64,000 nucleotides of DNA, taken from Galaxea fascicularis. Its lineage: Eukaryota; Cnidaria; Anthozoa; Scleractinia; Euphylliidae. The notes under the pieces are model-generated. The model was not told the origin of the DNA. It did no database searches and saw only the letters and a program-made list of their open reading frames with translations. The stretch covers positions 18,254,004-18,318,003 of the forward strand of contig OX419346.1 of NCBI GenBank assembly GCA_948470475.1, in the 5' to 3' direction. The first letter of the stretch is position 1. The number at the start of each line of letters is the position of its first letter. A program made the translations under genes and the position numbers. Shown in pieces: positions 27,201 to 36,800 of the stretch.

Positions 27201-29630
27201 CATATTCCTCCAAAGCCTGCCTTCTCTTCTCCACATACTCAGGTTGAAGAATTCCAAAGAACTTCTTTGGAGGCAACAGGGATCGGTCCACACCATGGTT
27301 TCTGACAAGCTATAAAGTATGTTCACATTAGATTATACAAAAATGTTATAAATAGTTCGATATTGATAAGTAAAGGGTTGAATGTGAACATGGCTAAATT
27401 CTTAACAAGCCTCAAATAAGCAATTTGGTACACACAAGTTAATAATTTGCATGGTCACCTTGATATCCACAAAATCACAAAACCATGTAATCATTTACAT
27501 GGTATTATAAAAATAATGTTGGAAGAGTTACGCGCGCTGTGATTGGTCGAATCGAGTTCATTATATCCTGATAAAGCATGCGCTCTACATCACACACGTG
27601 CACTGTTGAGTTATAATGCATGCTGCCTACGTCACAAGCTCGTGCACGAGCAAATAGGTATGAAAGCTCACTTAAATTTCTGGGACATTTTATAAAAGAA
27701 ATAAAAAACTTGTTCCTCGTACATTGGGAATTTTTAAGAACACTCGAGAAGTGCCAGAAGCACTCGTCTTCGGCTCGTGCTTCTCTAGGCACTTCTCTCG
27801 TGTTCTTAAAAATTCCCGCATGCTTATATAACTCAACAATGCACTTGGCGCGTTTTTTATTACTTTATTAAAAAAATAATGCAAAGTCCAAATAGCATTG
27901 CAATGAAACAAATGACCTTGAAGTCATTCCAGAGGATCTCTGAAATCTGAATTAATGTTCAGGGCTTCTGATATTTTGCACAGTCATGGACCCATGAAAT
28001 TCACATAAATCTGTCACAAATAATTTTACCAAATACATGTTGGCAAATCATATTTAAAACTTATCTTGGCTATTCGGATTGTTTTATTCACCACAAATGC
28101 CCAAATTTATAATCTTGAAACTTTGTTACTGTAACTAGTAAACAATGTCCCAAAACTACCAGGGGTTCTTAGATTAATGTTGTTAGTGTTACGCTGGGCA
28201 CTGGCCACGATGTGAAATGCCTTGCCATTGGTACATTTCTTGAGCACATTGTTGTTGAAAGAGCAAATGATTATCTCTGTTATTAACAGAGATAATCATT
28301 TGCTCTTTCAATTAAAAAAATGTTAAACAACACTGGTCATATTGACACAAAATTGATCAATTTTAGCAAAATTTTACTGATTGTTTCTAGGCGAAGTTTG
28401 TCCCAAATCAGCCAATTTTCCAGTGACTTTGCCCCTGGACATCTTTCTAAATTTGACTTTTTTTCCGCTAAAATACCGCAAAATCAGCCGATTTTTCCAC
28501 GAATTTTTACTTTTTCCAGCGAAAGTCCAGTGATATTGGCTGATTTTTCCACGAATTTGCCCCTGAAAATCCCACAAAATTTAACTTTTTTCTGCAACCT
28601 AATTAAGAAACCCTGAATGTTGCAGCTTAAACAAAGCAAATACTACAACTGTATTCTCTTAAAATTAGGAGTTCGTAAACTCACCTTTTCGTGTAACTCG
28701 TAAAACTCTCTGTAACGTCTTGTCAGAAGCCAAGAATACTCTCTTATATGAACTTCAAGATAATAAACCTATTAGAGAGGTGATCAAGGTAACATGGTTT
28801 AACAATCCATATAATAACAGTTTTGTGTTCAGTGATCTGGCTTTTTCGTAGAAGAGCAGAAAGAGCCGACCTCGTTCTCATGCAAATCTTACTGCTTTTC
28901 CCATGTGAATCAGGATAGTCTTGTGCCAACTGCAGTGTACTCCACATTTACAAGAGAAAAACAGAGGTTTGTATCAATACAAGGTCACCTCTAGCATCAC
29001 TTCTACTTATAGTGCACCAAAACCCAAAATATTTTTTGGCTAAAATACCGGTAAATTTTTGCACCTGTTTAAAAAGCATTTCACCCTTTTTTGTTCTTTT
29101 TTGCCAACTCTTGGCTTTTTATAGGCTTCAAAACTTATGAAAAAATAGGCATCACTTAGTACACGACTGAGGCAGAAGGGGGTGGGTCTATTCTTGTATA
29201 TCTGCCAACTCTCACACGCACATTATATGTGAGTCTCATGCCTGCGGACCAAAGATACCAATCTCACATATTGAGGACAATTTCTCACACCTGAATTAGA
29301 AATCCAATGACTGGTTCTTGAATTTGATCGCAGATCCGCTTACAACAACAACAACTTTATTTGTCTTTTGCAGACGTGTAGCTAGACAGTGTAATCTCAA
29401 CTCCATTGATCTTGCGTTAGATTGCAAAACACATGAAAATCCAGGCTCTTCTTAAACACGTGTTTCATAGTAAGTTTATTTCCAGGACCACCTGGTGATA
29501 TCAAGACAATTACCCTAACAAAATCACCGCAAACAAGCTTGAGTTACAGAAACTTGTACATGCATGTTGAGCTTACCGTGTGGGACTCGACTTGTTCTGT
29601 GGCGGGTATCAGAACTTTTCTTATCTTCAT
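9213..29630 (-). CDS. NISCH: nischarin / imidazoline receptor antisera-selected protein (IRAS) homologue, 21 exons
   Basis: Cytosolic and endosomal scaffold that, in vertebrates, binds PI3P membranes, integrin alpha-5, PAK and Rab proteins. Exons: 29577-29630, 28685-28768, 27127-27309, 26311-26359, 26079-26174, 25732-25799, 25137-25226, 24117-24212, 23640-23801, 22744-22812, 22348-22477, 21032-21219, 18857-18994, 18233-18302, 17529-17656, 16157-16273, 15252-15364, 14734-14882, 14048-14255, 12644-13046, 9213-11285. All junctions are GT-AG and all phases agree; total 1555 aa (human is about 1500). PX domain is at about 19-115 with the phosphoinositide-binding RRY at 35-37 and [10 protein letters not shown] after it. 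Leucine-rich repeats are at about 295-423 ([15 protein letters not shown]). A PH-like region spans about 575-730. The C-terminus carries two copies of a module beginning [10 protein letters not shown] / [10 protein letters not shown] and two copies around [10 protein letters not shown] / [10 protein letters not shown]. The start ATG at 29628-29630 is the only one fitting the splice phase. No break was seen. The donor of exon 12 (GTTATT) is weak. Confidence 0.93.
12154..12612. mobile_element. MITE with ~100-bp inverted arms in nischarin intron 20
   Basis: The left arm (AGTGTTTTCACATGACGTCA, then CGGCCATGTTGG and ACGGCGGCCATCTTGAATTC) is matched in inverted order by the right arm ending GTCACGTGACTGAAAACGCTC. 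There is no coding capacity. The same family recurs at about 51838-51995. It ends about 30 bases from the exon 20 donor. Confidence 0.7.
13201..13252. mobile_element. relic of the GTAAGCGACC-type element
   Basis: GCGACCAAGTCACGGAGGTCGCTTACC is followed by more of the same motif set seen at the ends of the mariner-type element at 5881-6433 and the copy at 35823-36002. Only an end fragment is present. Confidence 0.4.
13245..13312 (-). repeat. tRNA-derived SINE head fragment
   Basis: On the minus strand an A-box (TTAGCTCAGTTGG) is followed by a tRNA-like arm (GTAGTGTACCACACTGTGCG) and a partial B-box (GGTGGTTC). The acceptor stem and CCA-proximal part are absent, so this is a SINE fragment and not a tRNA gene. 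Confidence 0.5.
13587..13764. mobile_element. 178-bp palindromic MITE
   Basis: The whole element is an imperfect hairpin: GCAAACGAGGACACATTGTT at the left is matched by AACAATGTGTCCTCGTTTGC at the right, with further matching (ACACAAATGTTTC) towards the centre around TTGTTGTTGCTC. Outer GCCC/GGGC complete the arms. It lies in nischarin intron 19. Confidence 0.75.
16497..16542. repeat. short AT-rich inverted repeat
   Basis: CCATCAATTAATCAATGTAA is matched in inverted order by TTACATTAATTAATTGATGG around a six-base centre. One small mismatch region is visible. It lies about 230 bases upstream (transcript sense) of nischarin exon 16. Confidence 0.5.
17035..17204. mobile_element. 170-bp MITE with ~43-bp terminal inverted repeats
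   Basis: GGCCATTTCCGAGATCGCTT...CAAAGCGAGTC at the left is matched by the inverted sequence GACTCGCCTTG...AAATGGCC at the right with few mismatches. It has no coding capacity. It lies in a nischarin intron downstream (transcript sense) of exon 16's donor side neighbour, between exons 15 and 16. Confidence 0.75.
19094..19442. mobile_element. MITE with TIR GGTTGTTTACCATTTAC
   Basis: TAGGTTGTTTACCATTTAC at the left is matched by GTAAATGGTTAACAACCTT at the right. Internal matches involve TTCCG-rich segments. No coding frame. Nischarin intron 12. Confidence 0.6.
20219..20585. mobile_element. MITE with ~47-bp inverted arms
   Basis: CCCCGCCAGCAGAGGCTCTT...TTCGCTGACGGG at the left pairs with CCCGTCAGCAAACACCAGGA...GCCTCTACTAGCAGGGA at the right. 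The interior has no gene. It lies in nischarin intron 12. Confidence 0.65.
21630..21982 (+). repeat. CCTAATCCTTATCCCATCCCAT tandem repeat
   Basis: About 15 units built from the blocks CCTAATCC, TTATCCCATC and CCATC follow each other for ~350 bases; units vary in how many CCCAT blocks they contain. It is pyrimidine-biased on the plus strand and lies in nischarin intron 11. Confidence 0.8.
23033..23063. repeat. perfect 31-base hairpin
   Basis: TGGGTTCGGCCTTTT is followed immediately by its exact inverted complement (with one central base). It is GC-richer than the surroundings and lies in nischarin intron 9. Confidence 0.5.
24733..24936 (+). repeat. ~45-base minisatellite with embedded poly-C runs
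   Basis: Five copies of a unit reading TTGTTGACCTTAGATTCC followed by a C-run of 7-14 bases and a short CAGTTGCAT-type spacer. The C-runs differ in length. Proline- or glycine-rich reading frames across it are repeat artefacts. Nischarin intron 7. Confidence 0.8.
27529..27850. mobile_element. MITE with nested 92-base hairpin
   Basis: Starts with GCGCGCTGTGATTGGTC. Outer arms TTGAGTTATAATGCATGC and GCATGCTTATATAACTCAA enclose an inner near-perfect hairpin at 27726-27817 (GGGAATTTTTAAGAACACTC against its complement). A related GCGCGCTGT-type start appears at about 43447. Nischarin intron 2. Confidence 0.65.
28255..28311. repeat. perfect 57-base palindrome
   Basis: Two 28-base arms, exact inverted complements, separated by a single T. 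The left arm reads TTGAAAGAGCAAATGATTAT and onward. No mismatch is seen. It lies in nischarin intron 2. Confidence 0.9.
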
Positions 29631-30429
29631 GGCTGAGTTAAGAGTTTGTCAGCCACTCATCATCTGGGTCCAACAACCGACATAACGAATTCAGGAGCAT
29701 TTTTACTACAATCGTAAGCCAGGTTCAGTTCGAAGTACGCAACCAGTTATGGCCAAAACAATGCCAGTTGTGGCTTAGTAGCCAAACCTTATTAAAGCTC
29801 GGGTACATTGCACACAGGCTACCCAACAATGATTTCCGGGAAAAAGATAAGTCGGTTAAAAAAAAAAAAAAGAAAAAAGGAAAGTCTTCTGAGAGAGTTT
29901 GAAGCTGATTACAAACACAAAAGAAAGACAAATCCGTGTCAACAGATTTGATTTTGAAAAAAAAAATCACTCTTTTTTTTATTTAATCGTAAAATAAATT
30001 AAATGACTCAAACAAACCATCTCAGTGAGGTGTAAAAGTATTAAACCTTATTTTCAAACATTTTTAAATTTCTTTTTCTATTTTCTTATTTCTTGGAAAT
30101 GATGATAAAAATTCACGCTTGAAGCAAACTCTTCCACGCAACACGTTCGGAGATCTTGCACTGATAAATGATGAAAGCAAATTGACCATCATGCGGAACG
30201 TCCGGAACGACACAATCTCAAACTGTCAAGGCCAGGGGAACATTTTTGTGGTCCTTTCTGCTCTTCATGACCCCAGAAAGCCACATTATTCTATCCTTTA
30301 CCATTTTTCTCACCTTGGATTTCGACTCAAGATGTCTTCACTCAAACCAAAGTTATGTAATAGAATCGTCAACCTCCTTAAATCAAAAGATTTTCAATTT
30401 TACAAGAATACCTCGCAAATTAATGTCTT

Positions 30430-30502
30430 GATGAGCTGAAATCGACTCGTTCGACACTATGGCCATGCTACCACTAGACCATAGTGCCCAATGAGTGGCT
30501 TT
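30430..30502 (-). repeat. tRNA-like SINE-type remnant
   Basis: On the minus strand an A-box-like TGGTCTAGTGGTAGCAT lies in a tRNA-like context starting GGGCACTATGG, with a poor B-box (TCGATTTCAGC). It resembles the remnant at 618-686 in its A-box and is not a credible functional tRNA. Confidence 0.3.
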
Positions 30503-31837
30503 CAGCTTACTAAGACACATTAATTTGTGAGTTGCTCTTGTCATGCGAAGCCAAATCCCAAATCTTTTTTCTACAGTCTATATGCTCTATATTACCGATG
30601 GCTATAGCCACACGTGTTATTTTAACAATGATTCAAAGTCAGCGCGTTGTAAGATATGCATTTATTCGTGCTTTCTAATTTTTCCTCTTAGATATGTGCA
30701 AATTCCGTGCAGTGAGCAAGAAAGATGGTTTTTCTTGTTCATAAATGCGGTTAAAATACAGTTTAATTTAACAAAACGACTAAGGGGTCTAATGGCGTCT
30801 AGGGTTATGACAAATTTCTTCTCCATCTGATTTCCTACGAGAATATACTATCCATTCGGTTTTGTTTCTTCTCAGAAAAAGGCAAATAATGTCCTAAATT
30901 CGCATAAAATGGATAACAATTTTAACAGACGCGGCGGAGCGTACAGGGGCGTCGGAGTGTCTTGTAACATGAGGGGAGAGGGGGAGGGGAGCTCTTCATA
31001 CAGGAAGCCAAGCGCATACCCCCACTACAATTTCCCAAAATGCCAATTGGGTATGTCTTTGTGTATGTAATCGATTTCTGACAATACATAAGCCGGTTGT
31101 TGTTCAACTGATCCTGATTCATGGTGCTTCTTAGTTATTACTTGACTTGTCGGAGGACAGAATCGAATATGTACGCTCTGAAGACGGCGGTAGGTAATAT
31201 CAGATGCAATCTTAACAGTGTGTGGACCTCTCCTATGGTAGCGTTTTCATGACAGATGTTTTGTTGAAAGCCTTGCACATGGTTCTTACACTTGCGCTAT
31301 ATAGCTATATAGCTTTTCGACGCCGAAACCTGGTGGGGATGAGGGGGTGAAGGGGGGGGGGGGCGCAAAATTTTCATTGGAGGGGGGCGGGGGGTTGCAT
31401 CTCCCTCGTTCCGGCTGCGCTGCCTCTGATAAAATTTGTAATTCCCCTGGTTATACATTTCTAACAAATTGACCTAATACCGTGCAAGTCACGATTTGGT
31501 TTGGTTTTCTTCTCATCAGTTGAAAAAGAGGAGCGGGTTGCTGAACAATCACAGATCGAAGAGAAAAAAAGCCAAGACAAACGCGAATTACTTCCGACAC
31601 TCGATTGAAAACCGCCCCTTAAAACGTCTCAAAGCCACCGTAATTTCTTTCTTCTATCTTTCACGATGCACTTTTTTGCCGTGTGGCCTGATAGTTGTCA
31701 ATTGCATTTCCGAACTAACAAACATTATTATATCTCTCAGTTAATACGCTCGCTGTGGTTGGTCAATTTTGCGGGCCGTATTCTACCTTCACACGCGCCC
31801 GATTAACCTCAGAGATGTAGCAAATATCTCACTAACC

Positions 31838-31983
31838 TCGTTTACTAGGCCCGTACTATAAGTTACGGATCCTCGTTTTTCCCGTTGATTTATGGCCCGC
31901 GCTTCGCGCTTGGGCCATAAGCGAACGGGAAAAATCTCGGTCCGGAACTTACAGTACGGACCTCGAACTCGGTTAGTAAGTGG
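31838..31983. mobile_element. 146-bp palindromic MITE
   Basis: CGTTTACTAGGCCCGTACTA...TTTTTCCCGTT...TGGCCC is matched in inverted order by GGGCCA...AACGGGAAAAA...TACGGACCTCGAACTCGG. The centre is CGCGCTTCGCGCTTG. No coding capacity. Confidence 0.7.
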
Positions 31984-32891
31984 TATAGATTCGGCATTTC
32001 TGGTATAAGCCTTCGAACTATCAACCTAAATATTCTCTAGCTGGTACATTTTTATATGATAAAGATATGAAGTTGATAACTTTTATACATTGCTCACAAT
32101 TGCCTAATGCCACTGTAAATCTACCACAACGTTGACAAATCTATGCAGATAAGGATGGTGAGCAATGCTTATTAGTGTCCAGGTCACTGGTAACTTTCTC
32201 CTTTGCAGTTGCATACAGCTGTAGATAAAATATATGACATAATTATGCATAAAAACGACAGCAGGCGAGCTGTTAGAACTTTTGTGTGTGGGAATCTTCG
32301 TCTGGGCATGGTCATGGGTTATGACTGTCTTCATAATTTTTCGTGACATCAAGTAATTACCAAAAGAGCAAGATGATTCCTACACTGCCCGATTTTTGTC
32401 ATTCAATGTTAATTCAGGTTACCATACTCAATTGTTTTTTTCCTTTGAACTGAATCAATTATTTACAGATTTGAAGTTTATCAAAATATGGTTTAAGGGG
32501 TTTAATGGCAGGATTTTCTACATCTGGAAGCCAGCCTTGGTCGGAATAATTCCTTTGTGGCTGATTATTGTTAAGCGGTGCCACTGTTTATAAAGATAAA
32601 AAATAGGCAGGTTTCAATCAATACCTTATCAATTCCCACCCCTATCAGAATTTTTTCAGGATTCCACCTCATTTACCTATTGAATTGCTCAACAGTTAGA
32701 TTTACGCGGCATACAAGTTAGATCACAAACATGTTCTTTTGCTTTACATTTCATATTATTGCTTCGCTGTGAAACCCGAGCAAGGAAGAAGAAAACGTTC
32801 GATAAATATCATTCATGGTTTCGCGTTGAGCCCAACCCAAATAAACCAGCCGAGTGGACAGGTCTTTGCTCCTCATTATACTTACATACAA

Positions 32892-33428
32892 TTAAGAGGG
32901 TTCATCATCCATTGAACCATGAACTGTAGCACCAGCTAAGGCACAATTAATTGATAACTCTGTTTGTGCACCTTGGTGACACTTCTTGTTGTTCTTCTCG
33001 GAGTTTTGCGGGTAATTTCCATTTCTCACCTCCATAAGCTCGCCATTACTTTTAAGAGTCGCGCCGACAGCTCCTATTTCTTGTGCGACGGCATTACAGC
33101 TGGGCGCCTCCATTTGTCCAGTCTGTGGCAGGGCACCAGTCTCCTCGACAATTCCGTCGCCTTTCTCACCTTCCTCAAGGGTGACATCCATGACTCCAGT
33201 CTCCTGCACAACAGCGGTGATAGTGGGCTTTTCAACATTTCCACCATCCAACTGCTTGTTAATCATGTCCGCACCAACTAAGCCTCTGATATCCCCAGGC
33301 ATACTCAGCAGAGGGAGAACCAAGGCCAGACAGCAGGAAAACGAGCAATGGGGATTTTTACGCCATTCCCTCAGGTAATTATACAAATGTACTACGTACT
33401 GAACTGAAGAGGAAGTAAACACAGACAT
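32892..33428 (-). CDS. hypothetical 178-aa ORF with a weak internal repeat
   Basis: Single open frame from an ATG at 33428, ending 467 bases downstream of the multi-pass membrane gene on the same strand. The first ~50 residues include a Cys/Leu-rich hydrophobic run (SCCLALVLPLLS) that could be a signal anchor. The rest is hydrophilic, with two similar segments (AVVQETGVMDVTL and AVAQEIGAVGATL). I recognise no domain. It could be a real small gene, a terminal exon, or chance; nothing in the context decides this. Confidence 0.3.
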   Translation of the reverse strand: MSVFTSSSVQYVVHLYNYLREWRKNPHCSFSCCLALVLPLLSMPGDIRGLVGADMINKQLDGGNVEKPTITAVVQETGVMDVTLEEGEKGDGIVEETGALPQTGQMEAPSCNAVAQEIGAVGATLKSNGELMEVRNGNYPQNSEKNNKKCHQGAQTELSINCALAGATVHGSMDDEPS

Positions 33429-33894
33429 TAAATGTGCAATTCGCGGTCCAAGATGGAGCCTTGGTGAGCAAAAATGACCAGATTTTACTTACTACTAACT
33501 AACAAAGCTGACTTAGACAAAGGCCACAAAACATTGTGATTCTTAAGGGTCGCGTCCGTGTTTCCTCGCTTATGAGCAGACCGTGGTGTCCCCCTAACAG
33601 TCCCCCTCAGAAACCAGACTTAACAATGGAACATCACTGGAATGTGGTGTTTCCATTTCCAGCTGCTATCCGCTTTTTTCATTCATTTACGCACGATGGC
33701 GAAATTATAAGTTTGTACCTTAAGGTGTGCAAAACATACTTCAAAAAAGGGCTAGAAAATAATCGTAGTATAGTAATGACAATGAAAAAGTATATATATT
33801 GCTGACAACTCGGGTCTCTCAGTGATAGATCAAATATGGTTATTCATTGCTATAAATCTACAGAGTTAAAAAGGGTTTAGTGGTAGCGTCTTCG

Positions 33895-36800
33895 TCATCC
33901 CGACCAGTGTATCTTTGCTATCACGACCGACACAAATTTTATTATTTTAGATCGACGATTTAACGCGGGCGGATTCCTATTCGACCCATAACGTCGTTTG
34001 GATAAAGAACCGGATAAATGTTTCATGTTGCGCTTTCTGGGCAAGTGAAGAAGCATGGACAGATAGGTGACTCCTTTCACCAAAATTAACTTACAAGCAA
34101 GAAGCGCAATGACCAATGTGTTTGCTCCAAGAATCAAAACACTAAAAACCACTGTCTCAGAAAAAGACTCGGTCGAAGAAGGCAGGTTTTCAGCAGGAAT
34201 CTTACTCACTGCTCCAACACCCAGGTTAAAGACGGTGACAGCAATGGATATCGTCATCACTCTGTCCTCAAACACGTCTGGTATGGGATGATTCCAGGCA
34301 AAAAGTGCACCATACATGCCAGTGATGACCCATGCCAAGCCGATGTAGGACCTGCTGTCTTGTCCTACAACTATCAGACCAGATGTTATGATGACCTTAC
34401 GAGACATCTCCACAAGCTCCCAATACCACGAGCTAGCGTTGTAGTTTTCATACAGGAACCCCAAGCCTCTGATAACTTCGGTGTTAGCTTCTAAATTTTC
34501 CGACATCTCGGTGTCTGAGGCAGCCAATATCGCCTTCTTATGCCTCCAGAGTACGATGAAAGCAGTGATTGGCAGAGCAACAACATAGACCGAAGAAAGG
34601 TAGGCGACGAAAACGAGCGTTTTGTACCTGGGATAATGGCATTGTACGCTGTAGTCTGACTTCAGGTATTCCACGCAGAGTTCTTCCTCGAGGTCCTGGC
34701 AAAGTTTTTTGCAGGCAAATGGAAGAACAGTTGCTGTTTGGGAGCAGGTGCTGAGATAAGTAACGTACAAGAAGAAGAATACATTCTTGTAAACAGTTTC
34801 CTTAATTTCTGAGATTTCCCTCAGCTTCTCGTCTTCCCGAAAAGTCTTATTTCTTGTGATAATAATTCTACGCACTCCGTAAGTGAGCCCTGCAATCACA
34901 ATAATAGCAGCATTTATTGCCATTATTACAACCAATCTTTCTAAGGCATCTGCCTGCATTCCAGAGATAAAGCATTGGACAGGTGCAACCTGAAGAATAT
35001 TAAGCTGGAGTATTTCTGAGTATTTGCCGATGACCTGCACCGATTGTGGCCATTCTATAAAGGAGAATGCTTCCAGTAGACCGTATGTCACTTGGTAAAA
35101 GCCAATTACGATCTTGATCTTGGATAAAAAGTTGTCAACTACAGACCGTTGTCCCTCGACCTTTTTATCCCCTCTTTTGCTCATCCAAACACAAACTGCA
35201 GCAACAAATAGGAGAATTGCCAGGATGGTTCCTATTTGTACAGCCATCCACGCCTTAGTTGGACACGTTTTGCACAGATGCAACTGTTTATAGTATCCTT
35301 GGCCGCAGACACTACAGAGGGGTCCTTTGTAACCGCTCATGCAAGTGGAATCTGTGCCGCCTTTACATGACTCCTTCAGTGGACACTGGTACGGTGTGGG
35401 AAGTGAATACGGGTATGTTATATCCTCTTCACCCAATAAAGGTGAAGATGCCAAGAGGTTGGCTATGAAAGCTCTGTAACGAGTTTTATGTGTGTCATTT
35501 CTCCAACTCCACCAGTAACCGGGATTTAACGCCGCGTACTCGTCTTTGCATTTAAGTTCAATTCCACATTTCTCACATTTCTCAAACATGTGAGTTCGAT
35601 AATGTCCCTCCAAGCACGTGCAAGCGCGTAATCCAGCAAACAAGTCACTCTGTGTTCCTAAGGATCATAAATGAAGGGCTATTGCGATATGAGAAGACAC
35701 TACTTGTTGACGCTGTAACTCCGGCCACTCGGCTGTTTGATATTTTGGAAAATACAAATTGACATGCAAGGAATTGATGTGAGAACATTTCTTTTAAAGT
35801 AATTTCCTTAAAAAACAGATAACAGTCCAACCTCCCGTAAGCGACACCCAAAATGTCAAATCTAAACATTGTCGCTTATAAGGGAGGTGGTCGCCTACAA
35901 GAGGCTTCAAATGTAGTCGTTTCACTAAAAAAAAAAAAAACGTTCGGTATTTTAGGACAGCGGTCGGTAAGAGAGGTGGTCGCCAACGAGGTGGTTCGAC
36001 TGTAGTAGGTTTCTTGCTTTTTGGTTGGTTTGTTCCCTTTGACTGAAATTTTGCGGTTATGCTAAAAAAATATCATTCCTAGGCCTGAAGATTATAATGT
36101 AGTTTTATGGAGTACTGTAGCATCGGTTCCTCCTCTTTCTCACCCCTCCTCCTTCTCCTCCTCCTCTTGCTCTTCTTGCCCTCCTCCCTTATCCCTCTTT
36201 CTCTTCTATTCTTCTCCTCCTCCTCCTTCACGTCATCCTTTCCTTTCTCCTTCTCCTCCTCCTCTTGCTCTTCTTGCCCCTTCTCCCTCCTCCCTTTTCT
36301 CATCTCCTTCTTCCTCCTCCATCCTTCTTCTCCTTCCCCTCATCCTCTTCCTCTTCTTCCTCTCCTTCCTTCTCCCTCTTCCTCCTCTATTCTTCTCTTC
36401 TTCCTCCTTCTCTTCATCCTTTCCCTTCTCCTCCTCCTCCTCTTCTTGCTCTTCTTGCCCCTCCTCCCTCCTCCCTCTTCCTCCTCTATTCTTCTCCTCC
36501 CCCTCATTCTCTTCATCCTTTCCCTTCTCCTTCTCCTCCCCATCCTCTTGCTCTTCTTGCCCCTCCTCTTCCTCTTCCTCTTGTTACCCCCTCGCTTCTC
36601 CCTCTTCCTCCTCTATTCTTCTCCTCCCCCTCCTTCTCTTCATCCTTTCCCTTCTCCTCCTCATCCTCTTGCTCTTCTTGCCCCTCCTCTACCTCTTCCT
36701 CTTGTTACCCCCCTCGCTTCTCCCTCTTCCTCCTCTATTCTTCTCCTCCCCCTCCTTCTCTTCATCCTTTCCCTTCTCCTTCTCCTCCTCTTCTTGCTCG

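Larger units (their letters stand above)
29631..32891. other. no gene recognised upstream of nischarin
   Basis: Should hold the nischarin promoter and 5' untranslated region; poly-A and poly-T runs occur at 29858-29980. Short frames at 30119-30439 and 31496-31744 start with non-ATG codons or have no recognisable domain, and I do not accept them as genes. G-rich runs occur at 31350-31400. MITE and tRNA-like entries inside are listed separately. Confidence 0.4.

Noticed and set aside
28255..28311. Bacterial-type terminator hairpin
   Set aside because: Eukaryotic intron; the run of A after it is incidental.
30119..30439. 106-codon plus-strand frame
   Set aside because: Starts with TTG, has no recognisable domain and no splice support.
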